Assembly: GCA_011050085.1 (NCBI GenBank)
Contig: DRGL01000037.1
Span: 49,023-113,022, forward strand
DNA: 64,000 nucleotides
Direction of reading: 5' to 3'
Origin: Pricia antarctica
Lineage (GTDB): Bacteria > Bacteroidota > Bacteroidia > Flavobacteriales > Flavobacteriaceae
The notes below the pieces were generated by a model. It worked only from the letters and a program-made list of their open reading frames with translations, was not told the DNA's origin and did no database searches. This document shows, one piece after another, positions 18,064 to 27,501 of the stretch. Numbering within the stretch: the first letter of the stretch is position 1; each line of letters starts with the position of its first letter. The translations under genes were made by a program, and so were the position numbers.

Positions 18064-19409
18064 TGGAACGTATATCGGTGAACCAAATTCAAGCTGCCCC
18101 TTATTTGAATGTTCCTCGCTTGGGTGCTGATTTAGGTAACGTATTGGTGTTAGCACCCCACCCCGATGATGAGAGCTTAGGATGTGGTGGCCTGATAGCT
18201 TTACTACGCGAAGCCAAGGCTACGGTGACCATAATTTTTATTACTAGTGGAGCGGCTTCACATACCTCAAAGATATATCCTGCCGAAGTTCTCTCTAAAA
18301 TGAGGGAAAGCGAGGCGATAAAGGCATGTGCGGAACTTGGTGTTTCTAATGAACACATATACTTCTTGCGGGCACCTGATTCTGGGCTCTCGCAACTTGA
18401 TGAGTTGGCCTTGTCCGAATTATCCAAAACGATAACCGATATTTTCGATGAGGAAGATTTTTCCTCTGTGGCCCTTCCATGGCGACGCGATCCCCATCCC
18501 GATCATAGAGTGGTCAATGTAATTGGGAATATGACATTACAAAAAATTGATAAGGACATAATCAAAATAGAATATCCTATTTGGTTGTGGAAAAATGGCA
18601 GCACACCTGACTGGCCTATGGAGGGTGAGGTTACTCCTTATCGATTGGATATATCCGCAGTATTTAACAAGAAATGGCGAGCAATTCAAAAGCATGAGTC
18701 GCAACTTGGAAAGATAATTGACGACGACCCGAACGGGTTCGTGTTAACCGAAAATCTCCTTGAGCCTTTCAGTACGGTTACTGAATACTTTTTTATTACC
18801 CGAAAAGAATTGAAAAGTTTGGACGGGAATTATTTTGAAAGCCTTTATTCCATGCAAAAGGACCCGTGGAATTTTCAAAATAGTGGTTATGAACATGAAA
18901 AATATAGAAAATCAATTTCCTCTTTGGGGGATACGTATTTTGCTTCTGCATTAGAATTAGGCTGTTCAATCGGAATACAGACCAAAATGTTGGTAGAACG
19001 CTGTGACCATTTGACCGCAATCGATATTAGTGAAATAGCCGTAGACGAAGCTAAGAAGAACTGTGTCGGAACATCGGAAATTACCTTTTTGGTGGGAGAC
19101 GTTACCCACAATTTCCCCGAGGGGAAATTCAATCTTATAACCTGTTGTGAAATTGGCTACTACCTATCTTTGGATGATTTGGATATTCTTTTCCAAAATA
19201 TAGCAAATGGACTAGAGGATAATGGTAAACTTTTGCTTGTGCACTGGACGCCATTCGTACCTGACTATCCCCTGAGCGGAGATACGGTGCATGACCGATT
19301 TACTAGTTTTGCGATAGCAAACGGGCATTTTCGGCAAGTAACTATCGAACGCCACGAAAGCTATAGAAGTGAGGTCTGGGAAAAAATATCGGGTGAGCGC
19401 GATATGTAG
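18063..19409 (+). CDS. PIG-L deacetylase fused to a NodS-like SAM methyltransferase
   Basis: A 448-residue bifunctional protein. The N-terminal LmbE/PIG-L domain (about 25-250) has the zinc motif PHPDDE at 32-37 and a second motif DPHPDH at 143-148, as in N-acetylglucosaminyl deacetylases. The C-terminal domain (about 258-448) is a class I methyltransferase with the SAM-binding motif ELGCSIG at 298-304 and AIDISEIAVDEA, and its opening YFESLYSMQKDPW is typical of the NodS-type family that N-methylates amino sugars. The order suggests deacetylation followed by methylation of the freed amine. Its 3' end overlaps the convergent GT2 gene by 49 bases. Confidence 0.88.
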   Translation: MERISVNQIQAAPYLNVPRLGADLGNVLVLAPHPDDESLGCGGLIALLREAKATVTIIFITSGAASHTSKIYPAEVLSKMRESEAIKACAELGVSNEHIYFLRAPDSGLSQLDELALSELSKTITDIFDEEDFSSVALPWRRDPHPDHRVVNVIGNMTLQKIDKDIIKIEYPIWLWKNGSTPDWPMEGEVTPYRLDISAVFNKKWRAIQKHESQLGKIIDDDPNGFVLTENLLEPFSTVTEYFFITRKELKSLDGNYFESLYSMQKDPWNFQNSGYEHEKYRKSISSLGDTYFASALELGCSIGIQTKMLVERCDHLTAIDISEIAVDEAKKNCVGTSEITFLVGDVTHNFPEGKFNLITCCEIGYYLSLDDLDILFQNIANGLEDNGKLLLVHWTPFVPDYPLSGDTVHDRFTSFAIANGHFRQVTIERHESYRSEVWEKISGERDM

Positions 19410-20566
19410 CCCTCAAGTTCATAACAGGCGGAGAAAATTTCCATTTTAGGATATTTGTGACGCCAAGTTTCCGAAGCATCCAGATCTTTCTCCAATCTAT
19501 GGATAAGTGCCCTATCACTACCATATTTCACGACGTGGGATTGTAATTTCGAAATATCGATACCACTCAGACGCGCTGCCGAGAAAATTTGTGGATTTCC
19601 TCCTGTAAGGGCATATGTACCGACCAACGAATATATTTTCAATCTTTCAAGGACGGCATCGAGACCTTCTACCATTGGGCCAGTTTCCTGGTTGCCGTCC
19701 CAACTACTTATTTCCGCCCCGAATCCCCAGGGTGCACGTGCCGCGGTACGTCCCGACGTGGTCACAATACTATTTGGACAGTGTCGCACACTATATCCGC
19801 CCCAGATAATCTTATCATAAAAGGCAACATCCTCACAAAAGCCTAAAGGTTCGATTCCTCCAATTTCTTGATAGACATCCGCTCGAACGGCCATATTAGG
19901 TCCGGAATTGTCGCAATGGGAAGGCGAAGGTTCATATTGGTCACGGAATACGGACTGATTAATTAAAAAGCGGAGTTCTTCGTATTTTTTCTTTATCGCC
20001 AATATCTGGGTAATTCCATTGGAAAGCCCTTCGGTGTCAATAGTGATACGGCCACATACAAGTCCATATTTACTTCCGATATAACTGCGTAAATTAAATA
20101 GCCAACTAGGATGTAATAGTGTATCCGCATCCGTCATTGCTACATATCCTGTTTTTAATATCATGCGTGAACTAGCTATACGCATAAGTATGCGCCTTAC
20201 GGCACCAACGTTGTTGACCTCAATTCTTTTTGTTTGTAATACGGTAAGATTCAGAGTAGGATATATAGAGCCCATTCTAATTGCGTTTTGATATGTCTTA
20301 TCTGTGCAATTGTGACAGAGAATCAGAAGTTCGAAGTCTTCCATAACCAATTCTAAGCCACTAGGGTCTTTTTGTTTTGCGATGGATGCAATACATTTTT
20401 CGATATAATTTTCCTCGTTGTGGGCAGGAATGGTAAGTATGACACTCGGGCTTAAAAAAGGGGCAGCCATATTTTTGGCCATCCCGTCAGCAATGGCATC
20501 CAAAATTCCTTCATCACTCTTGTCAAAGTAATTTATTCCAGGGATAGTGTTAATGTTGACTGACAT
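19361..20566 (-). CDS. GT2-family glycosyltransferase of the deacetylase/methyltransferase cluster
   Basis: An inverting GT-A glycosyltransferase of 401 residues. The nucleotide-binding start VILTIPAHNEENYIEKC (about 42-58) and the metal-binding DXD (TDADT, Asp146 and Asp148) are visible, and GFCEDVAFYDKIIWGG gives the acidic ED motif of the acceptor side. No membrane segments are seen, so it is not a processive synthase. It lies opposite and overlapping the PIG-L/methyltransferase gene, in a grouping seen in other bacteria with acyl-CoA-dehydrogenase-like genes. Donor sugar is unknown. Confidence 0.85.
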   Translation of the reverse strand: MSVNINTIPGINYFDKSDEGILDAIADGMAKNMAAPFLSPSVILTIPAHNEENYIEKCIASIAKQKDPSGLELVMEDFELLILCHNCTDKTYQNAIRMGSIYPTLNLTVLQTKRIEVNNVGAVRRILMRIASSRMILKTGYVAMTDADTLLHPSWLFNLRSYIGSKYGLVCGRITIDTEGLSNGITQILAIKKKYEELRFLINQSVFRDQYEPSPSHCDNSGPNMAVRADVYQEIGGIEPLGFCEDVAFYDKIIWGGYSVRHCPNSIVTTSGRTAARAPWGFGAEISSWDGNQETGPMVEGLDAVLERLKIYSLVGTYALTGGNPQIFSAARLSGIDISKLQSHVVKYGSDRALIHRLEKDLDASETWRHKYPKMEIFSACYELEGYISRSPDIFSQTSLL

Positions 20567-20659
20567 AGGATTGCGCCATTTGATAATTACTCGGTAGACC
20601 TCCGTTTTAAATTGTTAGGTTGAAATGTATAATGAATCAAGGAAGGTATTACGCGAAGG

Positions 20660-21901
20660 CTATCCCGGATCATTCCTTTTAAAATAGGATATGACCCTAG
20701 GCCCCGTAAGTCCGTGAACAACTATACTTATAAGTACTACCCATGACACTAAAGCATAGACTTTTACAGGAGAACTGAAATGGCCTTCACCCAGCGCATA
20801 GGCAAGGTAAAAGAAAGAACCGATACCCTTAATACCAAAAAAAGAGATGGCCCATTTTTTCCGCTTTGAGTAGGTTGTGCCTATCAAAGATACTATAGCT
20901 GTTAAAGGTCTAAGAACGAGTACGATTACAATCGCTGCGATGACACCTATATAATCGACCTTAGATAAAATTCCAGTGGCCAGAAAGCCGCCAAAGAGAA
21001 GAATCCATACCACCATAAGCAGCTTTTCGGTTTCTTCGGTAAAGAACAACATTTCGCCCTTTGGGCTATCCTTAGATGTTTTATGGTTGTGGTATTGAGC
21101 AAACAGCCCCGTAAAAAAAACACTAAGAAAGCCATAGGATTCAGCAGCTTCGGCCAATCCGAAAGAAGCTACGGCCAAGGCTATAGCGACGAAGCCGCTA
21201 AGGGTTTTATCCATACTCATCGTATCAAACCATTGTACCGATAAGCTATACAGATATCCAAATAACGTACCTATAACAATACCCGTAATGATTTTGAAAA
21301 AGAGGTAAAAGTATGACCACTCCCATAAGTCTACATTACCAAAATTATCCGCTGTTGACCATAATATAGCTAGGTAAACGAATGGAAAGGCCATACCATC
21401 GTTCAGACCGGCCTCTGAAGTTAAAAGATATTTTAGGCCGGTATTTCTTTTACCGTCGGAGCCATCATTCTCTAACTGCATGTCTGTCGCCATAACCGGA
21501 TCCGTCGGGGCGCAAACTGCAGCCAGTAGTAGCGATGAAGGTCCGTCTAAGCCTAAAAATAGGGAAGAACCGACAAATATGGCTATCATATATAACGGCA
21601 TCGCCGTATGTAGCAAACGTAGGGGTTGCTTCCAATGATTTTTTCCATACCGTAGGCCTATTTTCAAACCGGCGCCCATCAAACTCAAAATAACGATCAA
21701 TTCAGTAACCACCTTGACCCATTCGTGTTCCCAAAACGGGTCTGGCCAGTTTATCGGTGTTCCGATATGATAGATTATGACACCTACAATCAGCATCGGT
21801 AGAGTATAGGTGATTTTAAGCTTTTCCGAGAGTATAGGAACATAGGCCATTAAAACCGTAGCCAAACCAAATGCCAATAAAATAAGATGGTAGCTTTGCA
21901 T
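20660..21901 (-). CDS. Na+/H+ antiporter of the cation:proton antiporter (CPA1) family
   Basis: A 413-residue polytopic membrane protein, about 11-12 hydrophobic helices. Family features include the first helices with LPMLIVGVIIYHIG, the acidic membrane motif AAVCAPTDPVMATD and the paired segment TSEAGLNDGMAFPFVYLAI, which carry the conserved aspartates for ion exchange. It should exchange Na+ (or K+) for protons and help with salt and pH stress. The start lies five bases after the stop of the upstream membrane-protein gene, so both are one operon. There is no C-terminal regulatory tail. Confidence 0.9.
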   Translation of the reverse strand: MQSYHLILLAFGLATVLMAYVPILSEKLKITYTLPMLIVGVIIYHIGTPINWPDPFWEHEWVKVVTELIVILSLMGAGLKIGLRYGKNHWKQPLRLLHTAMPLYMIAIFVGSSLFLGLDGPSSLLLAAVCAPTDPVMATDMQLENDGSDGKRNTGLKYLLTSEAGLNDGMAFPFVYLAILWSTADNFGNVDLWEWSYFYLFFKIITGIVIGTLFGYLYSLSVQWFDTMSMDKTLSGFVAIALAVASFGLAEAAESYGFLSVFFTGLFAQYHNHKTSKDSPKGEMLFFTEETEKLLMVVWILLFGGFLATGILSKVDYIGVIAAIVIVLVLRPLTAIVSLIGTTYSKRKKWAISFFGIKGIGSFFYLAYALGEGHFSSPVKVYALVSWVVLISIVVHGLTGPRVISYFKRNDPG

Positions 21902-21906
21902 TAGTC

Positions 21907-22443
21907 TTATTCGCTTTCTTTTGATTCCTTAGATTCTGCCAAGGGATGATCGGTTATACCAAGACCAACAATTTTAATAATATTTACTATAGTGTTATAA
22001 AGCATAAGCACAACTTCTACTAAGGCCGAACTTAGTACGGCGCTTATGCCTAAGGTAACATAGTAAATGATATTAAACCAGTTATCGGGAATATTATCAC
22101 TTTCTGTTACAGGAAGATTAAAAAGAAGAAAGAACAGTAATGAAATGACAAATATAATGGTATCCAACTTTGCTAATTGCATGATATGGGTATAGTGGTC
22201 TTTCTTAAGCGTTGAAGAAGTGCTAGAACTTACCCCCAAAAGGGTAAGCATCAAAGCTAGAATAGTGGCCGAGGCTAGAACAATCGTATTGCAAAGTGTA
22301 TTTAAACCAGTAATACTTGATTTAATTAGAATTTTGGCCTCGTATCCGCTAAGATGGCCTAACATAAATGTTCCCAAACCTATAACACCTAAGGCTAGCA
22401 CGCCGCCTAGTATCGCGCGCTTTGTATAATTGGATAAGGTCAT
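21907..22443 (-). CDS. Four-helix integral membrane protein of unknown function
   Basis: A 178-residue protein with four predicted membrane helices: about 10-32 (AILGGVLALGVIGLGTFML), 48-70 (NTIVLASATILALMLTLLG), 92-110 (IIFVISLLFFLLFNLP) and 125-155. The C-terminus is acidic and repetitive (ESKESKESE). I do not recognise the family by name. It is the first gene of an operon with the Na+/H+ antiporter, five bases apart, which suggests a role in ion homeostasis or as an accessory subunit. Confidence 0.7.
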   Translation of the reverse strand: MTLSNYTKRAILGGVLALGVIGLGTFMLGHLSGYEAKILIKSSITGLNTLCNTIVLASATILALMLTLLGVSSSTSSTLKKDHYTHIMQLAKLDTIIFVISLLFFLLFNLPVTESDNIPDNWFNIIYYVTLGISAVLSSALVEVVLMLYNTIVNIIKIVGLGITDHPLAESKESKESE

Positions 22444-23096
22444 AACAATGAAATTTGATGGTGCTGAACTATATTTAAGTTAAATTAAATGCAAATTTAT
22501 AGTAAGCATTTAATAAAATGTCCGTTGATGGACGATTGTGGGTTTTGCGTTACTATTAAAAGGTATCGTAGTAAAAACCAACCGCTTTCGCTCGCTTTAG
22601 AAAATTTCTAATTCTATAACTGTCTAATTATTTGACGGATTTAGTTAATTTCTGAAAAAGGTCTCATATTGTTAATTTTTTTATTCAAAATGGTAGTCTT
22701 TCACGTTTAAACTTATCACCTTCGCAGATGTTCTAAGGGAACTTTTCACATCATAAATTAATTCGAATCAATGGAACTTTTTCATGGTGGCATTGCGTTC
22801 TAATATCCAAATAAACCATCACTATCGTTTTTTGAAATTGACGTTTGGTATATTGACAACATTGAACACATAGCAATGATTTGAAGAGCGTCATCGGGCT
22901 TTAACTGAATAGCACTATAAAATTTAAATTGTAGAATTTCGATAGGAGGATAGATAATGACGAATTTAATGCTATTGATAGTTCATCTGTATATATAAAG
23001 TAAAAGGATAATGGTGCCGTTCGAAATCAGACAGCAACCAAATACGGCAAAAGCTTACCCAATGCCACCAATAACATAGTAATCGCATTCACTATA
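22444..23096. other. Intergenic region between the antiporter operon and the DUF421 gene
   Basis: These 653 bases hold no firm gene. A 13-codon ORF at 22957-22998 has an AGGAGG-like sequence in front of it, but it is too short to support. From about 23007 to 23096 the frame of the next gene stays open and looks coding (a basic stretch, then the hydrophobic run NNIVIAFTIMIAVIVSILQ) although it has no start codon. Confidence 0.35.
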
Positions 23097-23684
23097 ATGA
23101 TAGCCGTTATAGTTTCAATTTTACAAACCGGGTCCGTTACGGATCAAGTCAATATGGAAAACCTATACAAACTTTTTGAGATTAAGGACACAAGTGTATT
23201 ACAACTCTTCTTTACAGCTCTTGGAATTTATATTTCGGTCATACTATTGACGCGTATATTTGGTAAGCGGAGTTTTTCGAAAATGTCTAGTTTCGATTTT
23301 GCCATGACTGTAGCCATCGGGTCAATTATTGCTTCAACCTTATTATCGGCTACGGTAAGTATGATCGAAGGAATAATAGGGCTAACTATAGTCTATGTGT
23401 TGCAGATAAGTGCGGCATTATTTAGGAGAATCGATTGGGTTCAGAATCTTATGGACAACTCACCACTACTTCTAATGGAGGGAAATGAAATACTGGAAGA
23501 TAACCTAAGAAAGGCAAGGGTTACGAAATCAGATTTGCGATCTAAGTTGAGGGAGGCGAACGTAACGCGACTTGATCAAGTCAAGTCTGTAATTTTCGAG
23601 ACAACAGGTGATATATCGGTGTTGCACAAAGAGGACAATTTACCGGTAGAGCCATGGTTACTTGAAGATGTGCTGATCAAGTAA
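23097..23684 (+). CDS. YetF-like DUF421 membrane protein
   Basis: DUF421 proteins have N-terminal membrane helices and a small cytoplasmic alpha/beta domain; B. subtilis members are spore- or stress-related and their function is unclear. This one has 195 residues from ATG 23097, or 176 from ATG 23154 (Met20), which I find more natural because the family starts close to VLQLFFTALGIY. Family motifs are TRIFGKRSFSKMSSFDFAM, IASTLLS and the segment DNSPLLLMEGNEILEDNLRKAR-like region near 125-147, ending LREANVTRLDQVKSVIFE. It is convergent with the AraC gene, 51 bases away. Confidence 0.85.
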   Translation: MIAVIVSILQTGSVTDQVNMENLYKLFEIKDTSVLQLFFTALGIYISVILLTRIFGKRSFSKMSSFDFAMTVAIGSIIASTLLSATVSMIEGIIGLTIVYVLQISAALFRRIDWVQNLMDNSPLLLMEGNEILEDNLRKARVTKSDLRSKLREANVTRLDQVKSVIFETTGDISVLHKEDNLPVEPWLLEDVLIK

Positions 23685-23735
23685 TAGTATTAAACGCTAA
23701 TTCTTTTATAAAAGGAATCCGAAGATTGTGCTAGG

Positions 23736-24785
23736 TTATGATTTTTTAAAATCATCAGGATGAACCGTAGTGCGTTGACTAATTTTCCGAAACTCCGAAG
23801 GTAGTAGGCCATAGGTTTCTTGAAATTTCTTTGAAAAGTAACTATGGCTCTTATATCCAATTATGGAAGTTATGGCAGATAAGGTATAATCTGTGTTTAT
23901 CAATAGCATCCTCGAATTTTCTAAGCGCTTTTCGGTAATAAAATTGTTAACGGTCTTACCTAATATCTCTTTAAAACCCTGTTGCAATTTATTTGCATTT
24001 AGACCCACTGTAGCTGCTATCTCCTCTATGGTGGGAAGGTCTTCCAAATTTTCTTCAATGATGCTGATTGCCTTTAACATTTGATTCATTTCAGATTTTC
24101 GCAACATGGTCTTGGTACCCTCCGATTTTAAATCGTCTTGAAATTGGGTAATCTGTAATACCAAAATTTTATAGGCAATGGCTTCAAGATGTAGTGTACG
24201 AAGCCAATCGCCCTCAGAGTATTTATCCCATTCGCCAATAATATTCGATAACGCCAAACTATAAAATCCGTCGTGATAAAAAACGTTCTTAGCGGTAATG
24301 TCATTAAGCATGTCCCTCCAAGATTTAGCAATGGTAACGGGTTCACATAGTATCTTGGATTGAAATTTTCGTCTATCTAGCTCTAGGCTTATGTAAACCA
24401 ATCGTTCGTTTGCGGTAAAACGTATACGGTGGCCGTGATGCGCAGCGCTGGCAACAATTGCATTTTTGTATTTTGATATACGGTGCCACTTAGATTCGTT
24501 TATAAAACTATGTTGTATATCACCATCTATTGAAAACAGGAATTTTACCGGATGAATTTGGTCAACTGAGTATTCAATGGTCATATCCTTTTTAAAAGTG
24601 CAGTCATAGTAGATAAGTCCCAAGCCATTGTCAAAGTCGATACCTGAGATTGTACCATGACCAATATTTTCAGGTATTTTCAATTTAAAAATACCGCAAT
24701 TTTTATCATAACCCGTGTTCAGTTCATGGGCAATATCAGATATCACATCTTTAATGGGTAACGAACTGACTGTTATCTTATCCAT
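23736..24785 (-). CDS. AraC-family transcriptional regulator
   Basis: A 349-residue regulator. Residues 1-240 form an N-terminal region with a cupin-like beta-rich first part (DFDNGLGLIYYDCTFKK) and a helical dimerisation part. Residues about 245-349 are the HTH_18 DNA-binding domain: first helix-turn-helix EIAATVGLNANKLQQGFKE, second SAITSIIGYKSHSYFSKKF, ending with the family closing motif LLPSEFRK. It is divergent from the four-gene glycosyltransferase operon, and the gap between them carries a direct repeat with 21-bp spacing, so it probably regulates that operon. The effector is unknown. Confidence 0.9.
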   Translation of the reverse strand: MDKITVSSLPIKDVISDIAHELNTGYDKNCGIFKLKIPENIGHGTISGIDFDNGLGLIYYDCTFKKDMTIEYSVDQIHPVKFLFSIDGDIQHSFINESKWHRISKYKNAIVASAAHHGHRIRFTANERLVYISLELDRRKFQSKILCEPVTIAKSWRDMLNDITAKNVFYHDGFYSLALSNIIGEWDKYSEGDWLRTLHLEAIAYKILVLQITQFQDDLKSEGTKTMLRKSEMNQMLKAISIIEENLEDLPTIEEIAATVGLNANKLQQGFKEILGKTVNNFITEKRLENSRMLLINTDYTLSAITSIIGYKSHSYFSKKFQETYGLLPSEFRKISQRTTVHPDDFKKS

Positions 24786-24864
24786 AATTATCTATTCCTG
24801 TAAGCATTAAACGTATTCTCTCCAAAACCTAATTTATAGCGTAATCGATTCTAAATATACCCCG

Positions 24865-24896
24865 ATACCAATAGTACTAGGTTGAATACCAATAGT
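24865..24896 (+). promoter_or_regulatory. Direct-repeat operator candidate between araC-like and GT operon genes
   Basis: The 11-mer ATACCAATAGT occurs exactly at 24865-24875 and 24886-24896, giving a 21-bp period, two turns of the helix. AraC-family regulators bind direct repeats with this geometry. The second copy ends 50 bases before the GT operon start and the first lies 80 bases from the regulator start. A further ATACC at 24857 may extend the array. Confidence 0.6.
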
Positions 24897-24946
24897 GTCA
24901 TATTCAGGAGTTTGAATGAAATACCTTTCGGGTAGACATTTATATA

Positions 24947-26410
24947 ATGAAACAAATTCTTGCTGCGTTGAAATTTTCTTCGGGTTATGGCGCACTACTT
25001 TTAATACTGTCCATACTAATATTTTCAGCGCCATTTGCTGTATATATTGTTTTGATGCTATTCATATTTGCCATATGCATCCTTGAAGGTATGAAATTAA
25101 TTCTTTGGCTTGGGTTTCGCAACGGAGCAGATGTAAAAACTAATCTCAACAAACCAATGTTGTCGGTTCATTTGGCAATTTGTAATGAACCACCATCAAT
25201 GGTTATCGCTACAATAAAGGATATTTTAAATCAAGATTATCCTAATTTCGAAATTATCGTAATTGATAATAATACTTCTGATGCAAGCCTGTGGCAGCCG
25301 GTTTCTGAATTCTGTGATTTATTTGAAAATATTAGGTTCTTTCACCTTGAAAAATGGCCGTTTTATAAATCAGGCGCTCTTAACTTTTCGCGTAAAGTTA
25401 CGAACTTCAACGCTGAATTCATTTTTGTTGTAGATGCCGACTATCGACTTACTGCCGATGCCCTAGCATTAGCTGTTTCAAATGTCGAGGGTCCGGACAT
25501 CGCATTGGTGCAATTTCCTCAGGCCTACGAATTGAAAGAAAAAAGGCACGTTCCGATTATTGAAGAGTTTGACCATTTCTTCGACTATTATTGTTTTAAG
25601 GCCGATACCTGTCACGGAGCTCTTGCTACTGGGACATTGAGTCTAGTTCGAATTTCGGCTCTTGATAGGGTAGGGGGATGGCCGGTAAATTCCATCACGG
25701 AAGACGCGGAACTTGGCGCGCGTCTTCAAGTGGCAGGGTTTGACATTAAATATGTTCATCGAATTATAGGAAAGGGTATTGCTCCCATCCATCAAGAAGA
25801 TTTTATAAAACAACGGAAACGCTGGATTTTCGGGAATATGCAGACGCTTGGCAATTATTCAATGCGTCCGTGGCATAATTTTGAAAAATGGCTCTCAGGG
25901 GTTTCGCAGCTTACTGCATGGGCGAACATGTTGGGTTTTCCCATAATGATTTTGATCTGCTGTCTGTTTTTGTCTCCTTGGCTGCAAGTGGAAACTTTCA
26001 TATCGTTTACAGCTCTCGTTTATGTTGGGTATTGGATTTTTGCCATATGCAAAGCGTTGCGATTGCAATTGGTACACGGTAGGCCGAGCCTTCTGGCATT
26101 TAAAACGTTTCTCATCCACTTTTCCAGTCTCGACATAGGGGCATTTCATTGGTATCCCATTTTATTGGGCAAGGATAGACCTTTTATTAGAACCGATAAA
26201 ACGGGTTCTAACAAAAGTTATAAAGTCAATCTTCTTTACCCTTTTCTTCACCTATCCCTTTTATTTCTTGCTATCGGTGCAGGCTCAATGTTTGTTGGTT
26301 TAAGTGCGCTAGTATTTTGCACACTTCATATCGTAGCCATGCGATTTGATTTTACGTGTCGTGCCGCTTCAGATACTGAAATATCAATAGACTTAAAATT
26401 ATGTTCATGA
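24947..26410 (+). CDS. Processive-type GT2 membrane glycosyltransferase
   Basis: A 487-residue membrane GT2 of the cellulose/hyaluronan-synthase-like group. Two membrane helices lie at about 15-55. The catalytic domain has the first Asp region (VIDNNTSD), DXD at 163-165 (VVDADYR), TED at 251-253 and the processive motif QRKRW at 289-293. Three or four C-terminal helices follow (about 315-365 and 425-465). It probably makes or extends a beta-linked glycan at the inner membrane and may export it. Its stop overlaps the next ATG (ATGA), the first of three such couplings in the operon. An AraC regulator is divergent. Confidence 0.88.
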   Translation: MKQILAALKFSSGYGALLLILSILIFSAPFAVYIVLMLFIFAICILEGMKLILWLGFRNGADVKTNLNKPMLSVHLAICNEPPSMVIATIKDILNQDYPNFEIIVIDNNTSDASLWQPVSEFCDLFENIRFFHLEKWPFYKSGALNFSRKVTNFNAEFIFVVDADYRLTADALALAVSNVEGPDIALVQFPQAYELKEKRHVPIIEEFDHFFDYYCFKADTCHGALATGTLSLVRISALDRVGGWPVNSITEDAELGARLQVAGFDIKYVHRIIGKGIAPIHQEDFIKQRKRWIFGNMQTLGNYSMRPWHNFEKWLSGVSQLTAWANMLGFPIMILICCLFLSPWLQVETFISFTALVYVGYWIFAICKALRLQLVHGRPSLLAFKTFLIHFSSLDIGAFHWYPILLGKDRPFIRTDKTGSNKSYKVNLLYPFLHLSLLFLAIGAGSMFVGLSALVFCTLHIVAMRFDFTCRAASDTEISIDLKLCS

Positions 26411-27501
26411 AAATTGCAATAATAGCGCATTGTTTACACCCCATTCGCGAACCTTTTGAGGGAGGACTCGAAATGGTCACCTTTCTACTTTGCCGTTCAT
26501 TGATGGAACGTGGCCATACGGTTCATCTTTATGGTCATCGGGACTCTGATGCCGGTTTTATAATAAAGCCCATCAAAACGGACAAATTATACCCTTGTAC
26601 TTTGTTTACCGAAATGCAGGCCATGGGTCAAGAGCCTGTGGCCGTTCGCGAAATGTTGGCCTACTCAAGTGTAATGCAATCTATTTCGGAAGAGGGATAT
26701 GATATCGTACACAATCATTCCCTTCATTATATACCAATATTGATGGGCAATGCCCTTGGCTTACCAATGGTGACTTCGATTCATACACCAGCCTTTCCGT
26801 ACCTGAGACTTGGTGCGCAGGGTGTAAGGGATAGCGAACGTCAGACCTTTACGATGGTCAGTAAAAGTCTTGCCGGTACATGGGCTCCCATAATTCCCAT
26901 ATCTAAAGTCGTGTACAATGGTATCGATTTGTCGCGCTGGAAACCGGCACTGAATCCCAGAGCCGATTACGTACTATGGTGTGGTAGAATTTGTCCGGAG
27001 AAGGGAACGGATTACGCTATTGAAGCGGCATTGCTCGCAGGGATACCAATCAAACTTGCAGGGCCTATTAGTAACCGAGAGTATTTCGATGAAAAAGTAG
27101 CTCCACTTATAGAGAAGGAGGGTGTTACTTATGTAGGCCACAAGACTCAAGATGAATTGGAATCATTGTTCGGCAATGCCCTGGCCATGCTGTTCACCAG
27201 TACTTGGGAAGAACCCTATGGTCTTACATTGGCGGAATCTTTGGCTTGTGGTACCCCGGTAATTGCGTTCGAGGGAGGTGCGACCCGAGAGATACTTACC
27301 GATCAGACCGGAATTATAGTTGGAAAAAACGATATTAAAGCTTTGGCTAACGCCATATTAAAGATTGGTAAGTTAAGCCGTTTAGAATGTAGAAAAAGAG
27401 CCGAAGCATGCTGCTCCCATGAAATTATGGTAGATGCATATCTTGAACTGTACGAACAACTTTTAAAACAAAGCGAATATAAAATACAAACGGTACTATG
27501 A
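26407..27501 (+). CDS. GT4-family glycosyltransferase (operon gene 2)
   Basis: A soluble GT-B glycosyltransferase of 364 residues. An in-frame ATG also exists at 26401, but the ATG at 26407 overlaps the upstream stop as ATGA and gives the normal family start MKIAIIAHCLHPI. The acceptor loop EPFEGGLEMVT, the central HNHSLHYIP and SIHTPAFPY segments, and the donor-site EX7E motif in EEPYGLTLAESLACGTPV are visible. It resembles the GT4 at 7977-8984 in length and layout, so the two may be paralogues working on related glycans. Confidence 0.88.
   Translation: MKIAIIAHCLHPIREPFEGGLEMVTFLLCRSLMERGHTVHLYGHRDSDAGFIIKPIKTDKLYPCTLFTEMQAMGQEPVAVREMLAYSSVMQSISEEGYDIVHNHSLHYIPILMGNALGLPMVTSIHTPAFPYLRLGAQGVRDSERQTFTMVSKSLAGTWAPIIPISKVVYNGIDLSRWKPALNPRADYVLWCGRICPEKGTDYAIEAALLAGIPIKLAGPISNREYFDEKVAPLIEKEGVTYVGHKTQDELESLFGNALAMLFTSTWEEPYGLTLAESLACGTPVIAFEGGATREILTDQTGIIVGKNDIKALANAILKIGKLSRLECRKRAEACCSHEIMVDAYLELYEQLLKQSEYKIQTVL

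Noticed and set aside
16981..20566. A Nod factor (lipochitooligosaccharide) locus
   Set aside because: NodS-like and deacetylase domains are present, but there is no NodA acyltransferase or NodC chitin synthase, so the term would overstate the evidence.
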